From Laguncularia racemosa (Eukaryota > Streptophyta > Magnoliopsida > Myrtales > Combretaceae): a stretch of 64,000 bases of DNA. Location of the stretch: positions 1,240,001 to 1,304,000 of the forward strand of contig JBBMOL010000023.1 of the NCBI GenBank assembly GCA_037954665.1, written 5' to 3'. Positions within the stretch are counted from its first letter, which is position 1. Each line of letters opens with the position of its first letter. The notes under the pieces were generated by a model. That model was given only the letters and a program-made list of their open reading frames with translations, had not been told where the DNA came from and did not search any database. Shown piece after piece: positions 34,560 to 47,488 of this stretch. A program made the translations under genes and the position numbers.

Positions 34560-34935
34560 TGTTAGACATTCATATATATTTGATCATGTTCAACAACACA
34601 ACAAACATGCAAGAGACAAAAGCAGAAGCAAAAATTGGATCATATACATACCTCCGGCCATTACTAAATAAGTGCACTAGATGTTGTTCGATTTCAGTTT
34701 GATGCTTCTAAACCTGATTTGCTTGAATCAATGGTGTATTTTTCTAAAGTAAGTAAGTGGGATTAAAGACCACAATCGCCATCACAGATCTTAATTAATG
34801 TGATCTGAGTTTCGATGCAAGATTTTCTTGCATATATATGGCTTAACTCATACTTGAAAATAGACCGTATTACAAACCAATTTCCCAATAAAACAACATA
34901 ATATCCAAATTGTAACCAAAAGGGAAATTCCAAAA
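34560..34935 (-). repeat. Element A 5' LTR
   Basis: It is 376 bp on the + strand, from TGTTAGACATTC to GGAAATTCCAAAA. The terminal CA is mutated to AA. CCTAG follows at 34,936-34,940. It is about 30 bp shorter than the partner LTR because of a gap in the middle. Confidence 0.9.
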
Positions 34936-34940
34936 CCTAG

Positions 34941-37900
34941 CTTTCATGGTTGAATTTTGGGGTCTTTTTTTTTTTTGAAAAAAAAAAAAAACATTTGAGG
35001 ATCTTTGTGGTACTTGGCATCACACCTTTGATGTGTCATCCTGCAGCATTATCCATCACACGATGTGGCTTAATTGATCCCAAAAGAAAGATATGTGATT
35101 TCTAAATAGCCTTACACATGAACAAATTTTGGGAATGCAACAAAGATAAAGCCATCCCTATTTTAATTTTATAGTTTCGATGGGAGTTAGGATTTCCTAG
35201 TTTGATGTATCTTCAAACACAGTAGCAAAGAGGGTTTTAGAAAGCTCAATTAAGAAATATATTCCATCATTGGGCTAAAGTTTATGCCTCATTGCTCATC
35301 ATCTTTTTCCCTTTCTGCATAAAATTGTTTAAGACTACTACAGGTTATAACTAATGAAATAAAAAATAAATTGGATAAATAGAAAGCTCCAAACGTGGTT
35401 AAGGAAAAACATATACAGCCAATAATGCAATTTGACGTGGTAACATGTAAAATTCAATAATTTTCCCACATAAAACTCCTGAACATCACTCTGTTCCTTC
35501 CTTGCTTACAACTTTCCATCATCGCTTTCGGCCCATATACGAGCCCAACGAACCGAAATAATGAGCCGAGACGAAAGATCGAGGCCCAAACATGAGATGG
35601 GTCCCATTTCAATGGAAGGGGTATTATCGTAAATAGGCGATGCAAGAACTTGACGAGGAGATACCAAGTAAGGTCCGGTCCAGCCGCCTTCGAATCGTAC
35701 GAGACGAGAGCGATCGAGAGTGAGAGCGAGAGCGAGACTGAGGGCAACGTGGCGTCGATGGGACGTACGAGTAGGGCAAGGTGTGTTATGTGAGCAGGGA
35801 CTCCGCGGACGATCCGCGTAAACGCGTCTCCACGCTCATTGGTCCAGACCTCTCCTTTCTATTATTTATATTATTATATTCTCAACAACAAGGCTATCAT
35901 TAAGTAATTTCTCATTGACATCATCAAGCATGACAAAAGCTCTTCACTTCTTTTTACCCAAAAGTAAAAAATACAATAACATCACTGCCTACTCAACGTT
36001 GTGTTACAATAGGCGACACTTTTTCTAATGGGGGCAATCATCGTACTATATGTAGCTCCAATCGTTGCTTTCGCATATAATTTAGGAATGAATCTTGTTC
36101 TTCTTCTTTGTGGTTTCCCCTATCCGATGGTTATTTGTATGAATAAAAAAATAATTAAATATTTTTAAATTTTTAAATTTATGATATTAGCTACATTCAG
36201 AAGTTATTTTAATAAGTTTATTATGAGCTTAAGGCTTAATAATTTTTTCTTTTTATTAAATGTATGATTCTAATTGAGAGAGATTGAAAATAGCAAATTT
36301 AAACTAAGTTCATTGGATCTTGTTACTAATTTAAAGAGTCGTACCTAGATGCTTAATCTAAAATTTTCATGTATTCACTTTAACCCTCTAAAATATGTTA
36401 TGGAGCATGATTAAGGACATTAGCTAAAATTGTATGCTTTTAGCGGTCATAAGACTCCATGAAATATTCAAAGAAAGGTTTACAATTTAGAGGATATTAT
36501 AGATTTAGGTTATACTTTTTTCCTAAAAAAATAAAGAAGTATTTTACATATCAATACACTTGCTCTTCATAAAATGTATAGTAAACATTAAAAGGTGTGA
36601 ATTTTATTTTTTTTAACTTTTAACAAGTACATGAGAAACCATTACTAAGCAATCACTAATGAGCCTAAGAAAGAGAGGCCCAATCCCATGCATCTCATGC
36701 TCTCATTTGCTCTTTGCATCTTGCTACATGAAAGATGCACTTAAAATCCAAATGACTATTGGAATGCCTCGAGTAAAATCATGACCCAGTAGTATCTTGA
36801 GTAGAAATGCAATCGGGCTGGGTCATAATAGGTACCTACCCTAATTGACCTAATAAAAACCTTATAGGGTTTAGAATTGGGTTTTGAGATATAAAATAAA
36901 TTTTGATAGGGTTTAGGGTTAGGTTATGAGATCTAAAAAAAATTCGATCGAAAAACCCGATCAATTTAAAAATAATAATAATAAATTAATATTATAATTT
37001 ATAATAAGTATGTTTTATTTTATTATTTTTATATTTTTATATTTTATTTCTCTCTTCTTTTCATCACAAATATATTAATAATAAATTAAATAAATATATA
37101 TAAAAATAAGTTGAAGTATAAAAAAAAAAATTAATTACCATTCAGGTCAAATACCAAAAAAAAAAAAAAACCCTATCAAATCGAGATAGATTTTAGTTAT
37201 ATAAATCCTTTGCCAGGTCATATTTGGGTTTCAATAAACCTATCCGAGACTCGACCTATTTATATCACTAATATGAGGCACACGGGGGAGGGAAAGCTGC
37301 CATCATATTCATTATTCTCCAACTATTTTAAGGACAAGATGTGGCTAGAACATTTGTTAATAAAAACGTTGAAAAGTATATAAACCTATGGATAGATTGA
37401 AAGTGCAATATGCGTTACTAGTTTAAATTTTAAGAACATGGCCTGTGACGAAGTATAGCAACAAGAGCATATTTGATGGCTCAAAAGATTGTCACCAAGA
37501 GCATATCTGTTTGAGGAAATATAAAAATAAAATCCTTCAATTTTTGAGAGAACAAATGAAGAAATTTCTCAACATTTTTATATACTTTATTTCCATAGAA
37601 AAAGAAAGAAAGAAAGAAGATATTAATATGTGAATATATTTTTACTCAATGATCTATCTTTTTCACTACATTTATTATTTACTTTATAATATATCCTTCT
37701 ACATACAATATTTCTCTTATAGTATGATGCATCCTTTTGTATATGGTTGTTACCGAAACTTAACTTTAGAAATAAAAAGGAAAGTACACTTTTAATCTTT
37801 AATATTTACTTATTTTTCTATTTGAGTTATCATTTTTTTTATTTAAGTTTTCAATACTTTATAAAAATAAAACTTTCATTAAATATATTAAGTTTTCTAT

Positions 37901-39900
37901 TAATACATGACACGTATCAATTTTAAATTTTTTTTATAATAATTAAATTAATACAATGATGATATTAATTATTTATTTATATAATATTATAAAAATAATA
38001 TTAAATATATTTAATGATACAATATAATAATAAATAATCAAAATACAAAAATAATAATTAAAATTAAGAAAATGGATTGAAAAAATTTATGTGTATCTTA
38101 ACTATTTTAGTTAATTAGTTTAAAGCTAATTTAAAGCTAATACATACGTCAAATGAATATAAAATTTAATGTATTTAATAAAAGTTTTATTTTTGTAAGA
38201 TTTTAAAAAAGTTAAAAAATTAAATAAAAGAAAAAAAATTAAAATCTCAAATAAATGAATATTAAGAATTAATTTTATTTTATTTTTCTAAAAATAAAAG
38301 TAACATGATTTTATCTTACACGAATCATAGGAATAAATTCGTCAATATCTTCGGGGATTCAAGCAAGCCTACGCATTCATTTATTTGTTTGAATTACCAA
38401 ACACCGCACCGCGTGAGGGTAAATGACTAACTTGTAGTTGGGGGGACAAGATCCCATATGATGAGGTCCAAATTACTATCATCGAGCCTACCTTTTTGAG
38501 TAATGGATGACCATTGCTGGCTTAATGTGACACGTGTCGTCGTACAGACAGGGCCGACACCGAGTGTGAGTGTGCAACCATCTAACTGCCTCGGTTTTGT
38601 CCTGTTCTGGTTTTATCAATATCCGGATCTCACTTGTTCATTTACCGTTATACCCTTTTTGCGGGACCTACGTGCCTGCGATATTTTTTTCACACCCTGC
38701 CCAAAAACAAAGGGGAAACCTCTCACAGAGAACTTTCATGAAGAAGAGATATCGATGCAAAAGGAAAAAAGGTAACAAAAGCAGAATAAAAATTTGAAAT
38801 TTTGAATCCGAGTGACTCAATAATTTTTATGATTATTTTTCACAAAATTCAAAATAAAAATGATTAAGTACAAAAATTATTTTTATAAAAAACAAAAATA
38901 TTTTCAAATAGGTATAATTTTAGTTTTAAATTTTCTACCTAATTCAATTCATTTCAATACTTTTTTTTTTCCTTTTAAATCTTATAGTTTAATTCATTTC
39001 TATATATGATAATATTAATTTTTTAAAATAAACTATAATTATCCTTAAGCAAAGGTTTGTGCCAATGCTTTTTCTAAAAGAAAATATTGAATTTAAGCCA
39101 CAAAAAAGATGACTTGACCGATTATAGAAAATATAACTTAAGATATTTATAGCATGCTTAAGAAATGAACTCATTTTTAACTATTATACTATATATATAT
39201 ATATATATAATCGAATATAAGGCAACGTTTGTCTTTCTTATTAAATAACTTGTATAAAAGTATTCCCAATTTTAAGTATTCCCATATGGTAACGGTAATG
39301 CACACTTAATATGAGTACCCAAAAATACAAAACAATAATATAATTAAAAGCCAAATATTAATTCTCACTCCTCATAAAATTTTAAGTTATGACATTAAAT
39401 GAAAACATAAAAAACATTCATCGATCTTTTTTCAAAATTTAAGTTATAAGGAAATTATTACATAACTATTCAATGTAATATATTCTTCTCTTTTAAAAAA
39501 ATGAGGTCCATTTGGTAAATTTAAGTAAAAAATCTAAAATTTTCCATCTCTAAAAATGATAAAAGATAATATGAATTAGAGTTAAGAAGATTTTTTAAAC
39601 TAAAAGTAATAAAATTTAGTTTTATAGTTTTGTTAAGTCTATTATTTATTTATTAAAATGGTTATAAAATTTAATACAATTGATGTTCTAATGATAAAAT
39701 AATGAGTTTGATGATCACACGATTCTAAGAATTTAACTTCAAAGTATGAAAAACACTGCTTGGAAAATTTGAAAAAGAAAAAGAGCGAAAATCAAGGTGT
39801 AATTGTGAAAGGAAAACGGGGTGAAATGGTAAATATACAGTGCGAAGCGGATATCGTAATTTTAAACAGGGGTCTGACAAGAGACGCGTGAGATTGATCC
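34941..39900. other. Intergenic DNA with GC-rich island
   Basis: No gene was recognised. Around 35,480-35,850 the sequence turns GC-rich, with several GGCCCA/TGGGCC-like motifs and a CGCGGA-CGA-TCCGCG hairpin at 35,804-35,818. An open frame there (minus, 35,747-35,454) resembles no known protein. Around 38,350-38,780 there is a second GC-richer patch with a GACACGTGTC G-box/ABRE palindrome near 38,530. The rest is very AT-rich. Confidence 0.55.
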
Positions 39901-39910
39901 TCGGAACTAA

Positions 39911-39917
39911 TATAAAA
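39911..39917 (+). promoter_or_regulatory. Calmodulin TATA box
   Basis: TATAAAA lies 119 bp upstream of the calmodulin start codon. It is followed by a CT-rich leader (TCTTCTTCATTCTCTCTCTC, from 39,954) typical of highly expressed plant genes. Confidence 0.7.
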
Positions 39918-40029
39918 CCCCCCTTGTCGGAACCAAAAACATACCCAAAACCGTCTTCTTCATTCTCTCTCTCCTCATTCTTCGACAAGCCGTTCAGTTT
40001 CATCTCGCCGGAGAAATTAAACAGAAATA

Positions 40030-41481
40030 ATGGCCGACCAACTTACCGATGACCAGATCTCAGAGTTCAAGGAAGCTTTCAGCTTGTTCGACAAGGATGG
40101 CGATGGTCCGATTCTCTCTCTCTAGAAAGTTCTCTTTTTTTTTTCCATAAACATGCCTTAGAGATTCGTTATCGCGTTATCATTGTGTTGTTTCAACTCT
40201 GTATGTTTCAGTTTTTAAGATCTAGCTTTGTGTGCGTGAATTTAAGGTTTGGTTTGTCGATTTCGTCGATCTTAGTATATTTTCAAGTTCTGTATTTGCT
40301 TGATTCGAATTGGAAGCGATTTGATTCCCTTTTAATCTCCAGCTTCCATGTTTTGCGAAAGTATCTCGATAATTTATGACTCGTAATGCAATGATAAATT
40401 ACGCGACCTTGATTCTCTAAGGTTAAGCGATTGATCTATATATGAGTAATTCCACGTGAAGGGATTAGTTTTATTTTGTGATTGACGATGTGAGGTTGGA
40501 TGGTGTTGCGTCGTGCCATATCTAATTAAAATTTATAGATGGTTTCCTGTTCCTGTTAGATGTCGTGATTCATTTATCACGACGTATAATGATAAAGAAC
40601 TGTAAATTTACACCAGACAGCATGTTGATGGCACTGGAAGTGGCGGGGACATGCGCAAAGCTTATGTGAACCTGAAATGATTATGTGCATCCTAATTGAT
40701 TATTAGACTTTGTGTTGGTTTTTATTTGGGAAGTTCCTTTAATTGCTTTCAAATGCTTCAATCCGTGACTACTTTGGTAAACAATCGTTGATGGTGGATT
40801 ATAAGATTATGCTTTTGTCAATGACTCTAATAGCTAATTATTAAAGACTTGTGTATCAATCGCTTGTACTGTCTGTTATGACAAATCGACGTAAGGTTAC
40901 TTCAGCCCTGTAAATTCTGTCTGTCCCAAGTGTCCATGGGAGTTGGTTTTGAGCTGTATCTAGGCATCAAATTTCGGCAAGATAATTGAAGAATTTTACA
41001 GGGGATTGGTGTTTTCTGGAAACATTTCAGTTTCTTGTTGAGGTTAAATTCTCTAATTGATTGAGCATCGAAATCAATTCACTAAGGTTTTCCTTTCGAC
41101 TTTTCAGGTTGCATCACCACGAAGGAACTTGGAACTGTGATGAGATCGCTTGGGCAGAACCCAACTGAAGCCGAGCTCCAGGACATGATCAACGAAGTCG
41201 ATGCTGATGGTAATGGCACCATTGACTTTCCTGAGTTCCTCAACCTCATGGCGAGGAAGATGAAGGATACCGACTCTGAGGAGGAGCTCAAGGAGGCCTT
41301 CAGAGTCTTTGACAAGGACCAAAACGGTTTCATCTCTGCTGCAGAGTTACGCCACGTGATGACCAACCTGGGGGAGAAGCTCACTGATGAAGAAGTCGAT
41401 GAGATGATTAGGGAGGCTGATGTCGACGGTGATGGTCAAATAAACTACGAGGAGTTCGTTAAGGTCATGATGGCCAAGTGA
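40030..41481 (+). CDS. CAM: Calmodulin
   Basis: Two exons, 40,030-40,105 and 41,108-41,481, are joined by a 1,002-bp GT-AG intron that splits the codon for Gly26, the usual intron place in plant calmodulin genes. The product is 149 residues, the standard length. Four EF-hand loops lie at 21-32, 57-68, 94-105 and 130-141, each with D at position 1 and E at position 12 ([48 protein letters not shown]). Cys27, typical of plant isoforms, is present. Calmodulin binds four Ca2+ and then regulates kinases, channels and transcription factors in cytosol and nucleus. Arg127 fits the CAM7-type isoform, which to my knowledge differs from CAM2/3/5 at this residue. The frame is complete with no lesion. Confidence 0.98.
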
Positions 41482-44400
41482 TCGCCTCGTTTGAACCAAC
41501 ATTTATATTTAAAACAAGTTGGGGAAAGGTGGGGAAGGTTGACTGGTTTAGAAATGATTCCTCTAGCTTCCTTTTTCTAAAGCTGTCGATCTCATTTGAT
41601 GTTTTTGAAATCAAGCCTTTTTTAAGTAGTCTGGTTTTACAGTGGAATTGTCTTGGCAGTTGTGTAATGTTCTTTTTCTTTTCTCCCTGTTTTTTTCATG
41701 TCTGGTCGTCTGAACTTTCTTGCAATGTTTCATTATCTTAACCCAGTTTGTAGCTATTCTTCCATCTCCTGGTTACGTGTACTGCTTGGTTAATATGCAG
41801 ACATAACCATTTGTATTGTTAATTAATGAAACGCATGTTGGTCTCGTAAGGTCTAATATCTACCTCATGGCCAATTATTAATCCTTTATCTGTATTCTGT
41901 GTAGAGATGCTTACAAAGATAGTAAAAATTATGATATGTTGTGCACATGGTGGCATGCAGGTCATTCATGGAAAAACTGTTTTGCTGGTGTGCTGCACCA
42001 TTTTTGTCGTGCTGTGAAACTAAGTGACACTGACCTACACAGTTTGCCACATAAATAGGAGTATATAAAGATTTAAATAAAACTAAAGACAGTCTGCAAT
42101 ATATGAAATATGAGATGCTAATATCTCACACTAATGACCCCAATTTTAATTTTATCACAACACTAAAATGCTTATACAATTTGCAAACTAATCTAATGTA
42201 ATTAAAGGTAAACTATAACAATCTAATTTATGATTTGTCTTGGTGCTCTAGTGTTGAAACACAATCATAAGCTCTAAGGCCAATAAAAAATTTAATCTTT
42301 TCCTACATATGAAAAAAGTTTCAAGAGTAAGTAAATATTTAAGATGTATGGAGCAAGCAGATGCAAAACTTGTATAGAATAGTTTCAATTTATTCTTAAC
42401 TAATTCCAAACTGAAAGTAACTTATGACTCCTAAAAGGTTTGTATCTATCTGGGATCGAAATTGATATCAAAAGTCACGTTGTCCTCAAGGTAATGCCAG
42501 TCAGCCTTGCATATAGGCCATTCCATTCCACTTATACAACCTGTTTGTGTTTCGTTCCCCACTAACCCAGTATACGATCACGCCAAACTTGCAGCCCACT
42601 AACAACATAATTTATCAAATCCTTTTAATACAAGGTTATTTGAAGGTCAGTCATATCGTACAAATCATTAGGTGCATCCTGGTCTCTTTGGAGCTTTTTC
42701 ACAAGCACAAGTCAACCATGTAACATTATTATCATGCAACGCATATAAATGGCAAATGCGTTATGACTCATGGTGTATACAAAAAAAAAATGTATATTTG
42801 TTTAATGAATGTTGATAACAAGTTAGTATATCTTCATTGGCATGCAGTATATATATCCTTAAGTATAAATGACGGATAAGTGACACGATTCGCTTATAAA
42901 ACATAAATAAATGTAGTGCTAATGTAATTATAACAAGAAATGAGATATACTTTGTACTATATTTGATATATGTTCTGCACCATTTTATGTCCTTAACTTT
43001 TATTCGGAGGTAAACTTGGGATTTTGCCGTTATGATTATCTCCTTTTGGTCGTCTACTTCTTTACCATCAATAGGAGGGAGTGGTAAGGTTATCCATTGC
43101 GGCTTTTTCCATGGTATGGTGTCTTTGCCTTATCCGTATTCTCAGGTGTCGGTGTTAGAAGATCCGAAAGATTTGGATGGATGTATGTTCATGTATAGTG
43201 ACTTTTCAAAGCAGCACAGCAGTAGAACAGAACTACAGCCGACTCTCCGGCTCTGCCAAAAGTAAAGTAGACAAATTATTAATTAAATTAGGATCGTAAC
43301 TCGCAAGGTCACGCTTCCTTGACCAGATTCTGCCTAGATGGTCGTGTGTCACACAAATGCGGCCCACAAAGGTCGCATATGGTTAGCAACTAGGATAGGG
43401 ACTGGAGGTTGGTGACCTCCCAGGTTGGGGTTGGGTCATGGATGGGCTCGTCTCGTAGATGAGTAGTTAGAAAAAAAATGTAAGGATGGAAAAAAAAAAA
43501 AAAAGAGGATCAGATAATACATTACGTTCTCGATTTTGTCAATTTTCCTCAAAAGTAAATGCATAGGTAGAATGTGTTTTCAATAATCCTAAAAGAAGGC
43601 ATATACTTTATATCATTATATGCGTTTCTTTTACCTAGAAGAAATTATATTGAGGAAAAATTGCATTTTCTTGCGATATTGACTACACTAAATATCATTT
43701 CAAAGCCAATTTAGTAATATAGTGCATTTAAAGACGATATGAGCTATTTGACTTAAAAATTAGTATCAGCCTTTAACATGGTGACAAAATAGGGGTCTCT
43801 AGTTCAAACTTTTATATCGTCATGCAACTTTTAACTAATTAAGTCACTAACTTGACAGAATTTAATTAAAGTTTTATCACATAAGTGAGAGGAAATGTGA
43901 AGTAATAAACATAAAATATATACTAAATTTATAAGTTTAAATTTTTAGATAAAATCATTATAGTACTGACTTTTAAAAAGAAAATAATTATTGCTATGCT
44001 AACTCTATTGTTTGATTAATCGTAATAATATGTATCACTACTTTTATGAAATAAATTTCCTTTTGTTAAATCTCTCCTAAGAACGTTTTTATGAAATGCA
44101 TTTTTAATATAATTCATCACAAACAAAAGAAAACTCACAATATACACCTTTTATGATTGTTGAATACACAAGCGTCATATGTTTTTTCTTTGATTAAAAA
44201 TAGACGAAAATGAAAATGTGCATTACATGTGTTCTCTCTACCCCATTTTCAAAAATAGGTTTAAAATGACTGTTTTTCCAATAATTTTTGGGTGGGGGTG
44301 GGGGTGGTGGTGGTGAGGATTCATAGGTGCAGTGGTGGAGGAGGTGGCTAAAAATGTTACAATTTGATGAAAGGTAGGGCTGGCTGGAATTTTTGTTAGG

Positions 44401-45033
44401 AATTAGCTGAGGGGCAAGCATTCCTTAACCTCCAATGCAACACATAAACGCAGAATTGCTCTACCACATTTGCCTAGCATCCTATTATATGAAAAGGATA
44501 GAGGGAAACTACTTAGTTATTCCATTCCCTAAATCAAATCTACAAAAACAATCCATCGATGACCAACCTAAGATACCAGAAAATCCAGTGCCAATGCAAA
44601 GGGTATTTTAGAATTCACTCTTTCTCTAGCATCGACTTTATTCTGACCCTCCCAGGTTTTCAGTAGAGCCAATAATTTTAATTTCTTTCACGTTTTATTA
44701 CAAGTTAATTATGGCCAGAAACTTCTCTAGAAATATCTGCAATTTAAAAAGAAATAACCATGTGGGAGCTGCTGCTACAGTATTTTCGACCATGAATTTT
44801 TATAGCTGGGAATCCGACTTCCATCCGAGATGAGACTAGTTTTCCCTGGAAAAATCACTGGAACAAGGATGAAGAGAAAGTAAAAGATGAAGTCCATCGA
44901 TCGATCCATCTTAAATCAGATGAAGTCAATACATCATACACATGGAACAGGACACCATTAAGACCTCTTGAAGAAAAAGAACAAACATTGGGCAGAAGCC
45001 CTATATTTATGGCTTCCCATTGTTTCACCATCA
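41482..45033. other. Intergenic DNA between calmodulin and UBC22
   Basis: It holds the calmodulin 3' UTR (to about 41,830) and the UBC22 3' UTR at the right end. Between them I see no supportable gene. An open frame at 43,032-43,265 (+) lies in a GC-richer patch but matches no family. A G-rich stretch at 44,289-44,316 (GGGTGGGGGTGGGGGTGGTG and on) and a 6-bp hairpin GGAGGT/ACCTCC near 43,403 are the only other structures noticed. Confidence 0.55.
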
Positions 45034-47488
45034 CTATAATCTCTTCAAACTCTTCTTTCTGGCATCAATTTTTTTCTTGTCTGCCTGGACTTTAGCCAAC
45101 CCAACTTCCTTCTTTTGCGTAGAAGAAACTGCCCCAAGAGGAGCAACAGCATGAGGCTGATCCTGAGCATTCACTCCTTTGGAGGGCAGAGCTGATGCCA
45201 AGGGCGCTGTGGCACCAGCAGCTGAATTCTTCTGGTCAGAATTTTGAGTCGATGTATTGCTCTGATCAACATTTAGTGCTGTAGTTGATTCAGAAATGGC
45301 TCCTGATTTGAACTTAGGCTTCGGCTTGAGGGCATGAATTCCAGTGTATAGTCTGCAGACATGCGGAAAAGTTTTAGTTTACAAACAGCTGTCTTTTACC
45401 TTGCATGACAAGATCATATTCTTCCTGATCAAAAGTTTTAATTCACTTTTGCAAAGGGAGAAATTTTTGTCGTTGGTGGCAAATATCTATTATCAGGGAA
45501 CTACAGAGATTTGACAGGTGAAACATAGCAAACATCAAACATGGACTGGGCTCTCAAATAATTTTAGGACTCAGGATCTATCTATTTAGATAAGATGGTC
45601 AAAGAATTATAGTCAGGTAAAGGAACATGCTAAGGACTTGGATCTATCTATTTGGATAAGATGGTCAAAGAATTATAGTCAGGTAAAGGAACATGCTAAG
45701 GACCCACAACTAGCTATCTCTAGATGGCCATTTCTGTGCTCGTGAGATAGGTAACAACTCGTTAACTGGGCTCTCAAATAATTTTAGGACTTGGATCTAT
45801 CTATTTGGATAAGATGGTCAAAGAATTATAGTCAGGTAAAGGAACATGCTAAGGACCCACAACTAGCTATCTCTAGATGGCCATTTCTGTGCTCGTGAGA
45901 TAGGTAACAACTCGTTATCACCTGGCATGCCTGGCATATTCTTCATAATTTTCAAGTAGCATCTTGCCTGCCTGTTCATTCAAAGCTGATTCAGGGAAAG
46001 GTTCAATCAATAAGCACCTTACTACCTGCAATAGCATAAAACAAGATCAGCAAAAAAATAAAAAATCTCAGGTTTGGTGAAAATTCAGTTCAATAGAAGC
46101 CCTGATATATAATGACTAGACCAAACTTATGAGAAAACAGAAACCATAATAACATGTAAAAGAAACATAGAATAAAACTTACAATAAGAACATGGCGTAA
46201 GCCCAAGCTAGGATTCCAATCCTTCTTCAACGTGTTTACACAAATCTCACCATTGGTTGCAATATTCGGATGGAATATCTTGGTGAGGAAATAACCTACA
46301 ATTGATGTGCTCCCACAAGTCATGACATGTGACAAATAACAACTTGCAAAAAGGATAATACCAAATGAGACTCCGAGTAGTGCAAACATCAAAGAAGGAT
46401 TACAAATAATGGCAGAAATGTCATAAAAAGCCAAAAGTGCATCAAGTCTGAGGAAAGAACCAAAGAAAAGGGGAAAGGAATGAGAGACTATTATTTTTGA
46501 AGACAACTTATTGTGATTATCCTAAGTACGTACTTAGTAGAGACAAACCTTTGGGTGGGGATTGAGGGAAGTCACGGGATAACAGTAACTTCATACGAAA
46601 TACACCATTCTCATACGGAGTCCCCGCTGCAAGGCCAAAATCAACAGTATTTAAGAATAAGACTCGTATAAAATTAGCAGAACTACTACAAAAGCTGGAA
46701 AATCAAAAGAAATGCATGCCTGGGCCTTCGATATCAGCATAAATGGTTGAAAAGTCATCATCATTTACTCCAACTTTAATGCCCTCCGGAGGAGATTCAT
46801 CAAGGCTCTTCAATTCTTTAGCAAGCTGTTTTATCACATTTGGTGGAAGGTTTTCATTTGTTGCCTACAAGTTGCATTCATAAGGTCAGCTTACATCTTT
46901 AAAGAATATAACTCCATAAGCAAGTGCAAAAAGAACTATACTTATTGATCAAAGAAAACAATCCCTTCTATCAAAATTAAAACAATGCTTTCTATCAAAA
47001 TTAAAGCACTAGAAAGAGTATTTGATTAGGCTACTAAATTGTTACTGCACATCTCAACATATCATTAACCATACAATATTGCAAGAATGCTGTTCAATCC
47101 TAAACATTGAACAGCAAATGATCACAATGCACAATTTCTAAAGATAATCTAATGGCCCACACTTCAAACAAAGCATATATATCTTCAGTCATAGACAGCC
47201 TAACTTGCAGTCCACAACCATGCTGTCTTTCTCCCTATCTATCTCAGAACTGTCCAGCTGAGGTAGCCAGACAGGACTATGAGATAACTATCACTTATAA
47301 CTTGGATGCCATATTAAAAAGTCATTTGAAAGAAGCAAAACTTTCTCCTCATGCTTCTACCTGAAATTATCCAGGCCTCAGTTGAAGTATGAACAGTTTT
47401 TTAGGGTAAGTAGCTACACAATTAACTTCAGCAGAGCACACTGGAAAAAACAAAGAAATAAAAGGTAATTTATAGAAAGAATTACCAT
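45034..47488 (-). CDS. UBC22: Ubiquitin-conjugating enzyme E2 22 (UBE2S-like)
   Basis: Coding exons on the minus strand are 47,488-47,486 (ATG only), 46,864-46,720, 46,626-46,549, 46,295-46,183, 46,025-45,922 and 45,352-45,034. They join in phase to 253 residues. The start [20 protein letters not shown] matches plant UBC22. The E2 fold covers about 8-150, with HPN at 84-86 and catalytic Cys94 in GEICVNTL. A Ser/Ala/Gln-rich linker follows. The C-terminus is basic and ends SLKRL, like the LR tail by which human UBE2S docks on the anaphase-promoting complex. Family knowledge: these E2s build Lys11-linked ubiquitin chains. Odd points are the GC-AG intron after residue 49 and the intron directly after ATG. 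Its last intron contains a tandem duplication. Confidence 0.95.
45545..45917. repeat. Tandem duplication in the last UBC22 intron
   Basis: A 64-bp core starting GGATCTATCTATTTGGATAAG occurs at 45,574, 45,640 and 45,793. A head starting ACTGGGCTCTCAAATAATTT occurs at 45,545 and 45,765. A tail starting ACCCACAACTAGCTATCTC occurs at 45,701 and 45,854. Copies are almost identical, so the event is recent. The last tail ends 4 bp from the intron's GT donor at 45,921. Confidence 0.92.

Larger units (their letters stand above)
21788..34935 (-). mobile_element. Element A: old TNT1-94-like copia, split by element B
   Basis: On the minus strand, LTRs lie at 34,560-34,935 (5') and 21,788-22,195 (3'). 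Five-base duplications CCTAG flank it at 21,783-21,787 and 34,936-34,940. Its own sequence is about 6.4 kb; the rest is element B, inserted at 25,743-32,448. The coding region is heavily broken, and the LTRs differ by many substitutions and a roughly 30-bp gap, so it is much older than B. Its LTRs and proteins are related to those of B. Confidence 0.92.

Noticed and set aside
35454..35747. Minus-strand open frame of 97 codons in the GC-rich island
   Set aside because: Low-complexity Ser/Leu start and no recognisable domain; more likely promoter-type DNA.
41082..41384. Minus-strand open frame of 100 codons opposite calmodulin exon 2
   Set aside because: It is a shadow of the conserved EF-hand coding sequence.
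43032..43265. Open frame of 77 codons (+) in a GC-richer patch
   Set aside because: No family resemblance, no splice or promoter support.
46090..46506. Minus-strand open frame of 138 codons over UBC22
   Set aside because: It reads through introns on both sides of one true exon; only 46,183-46,295 is coding.
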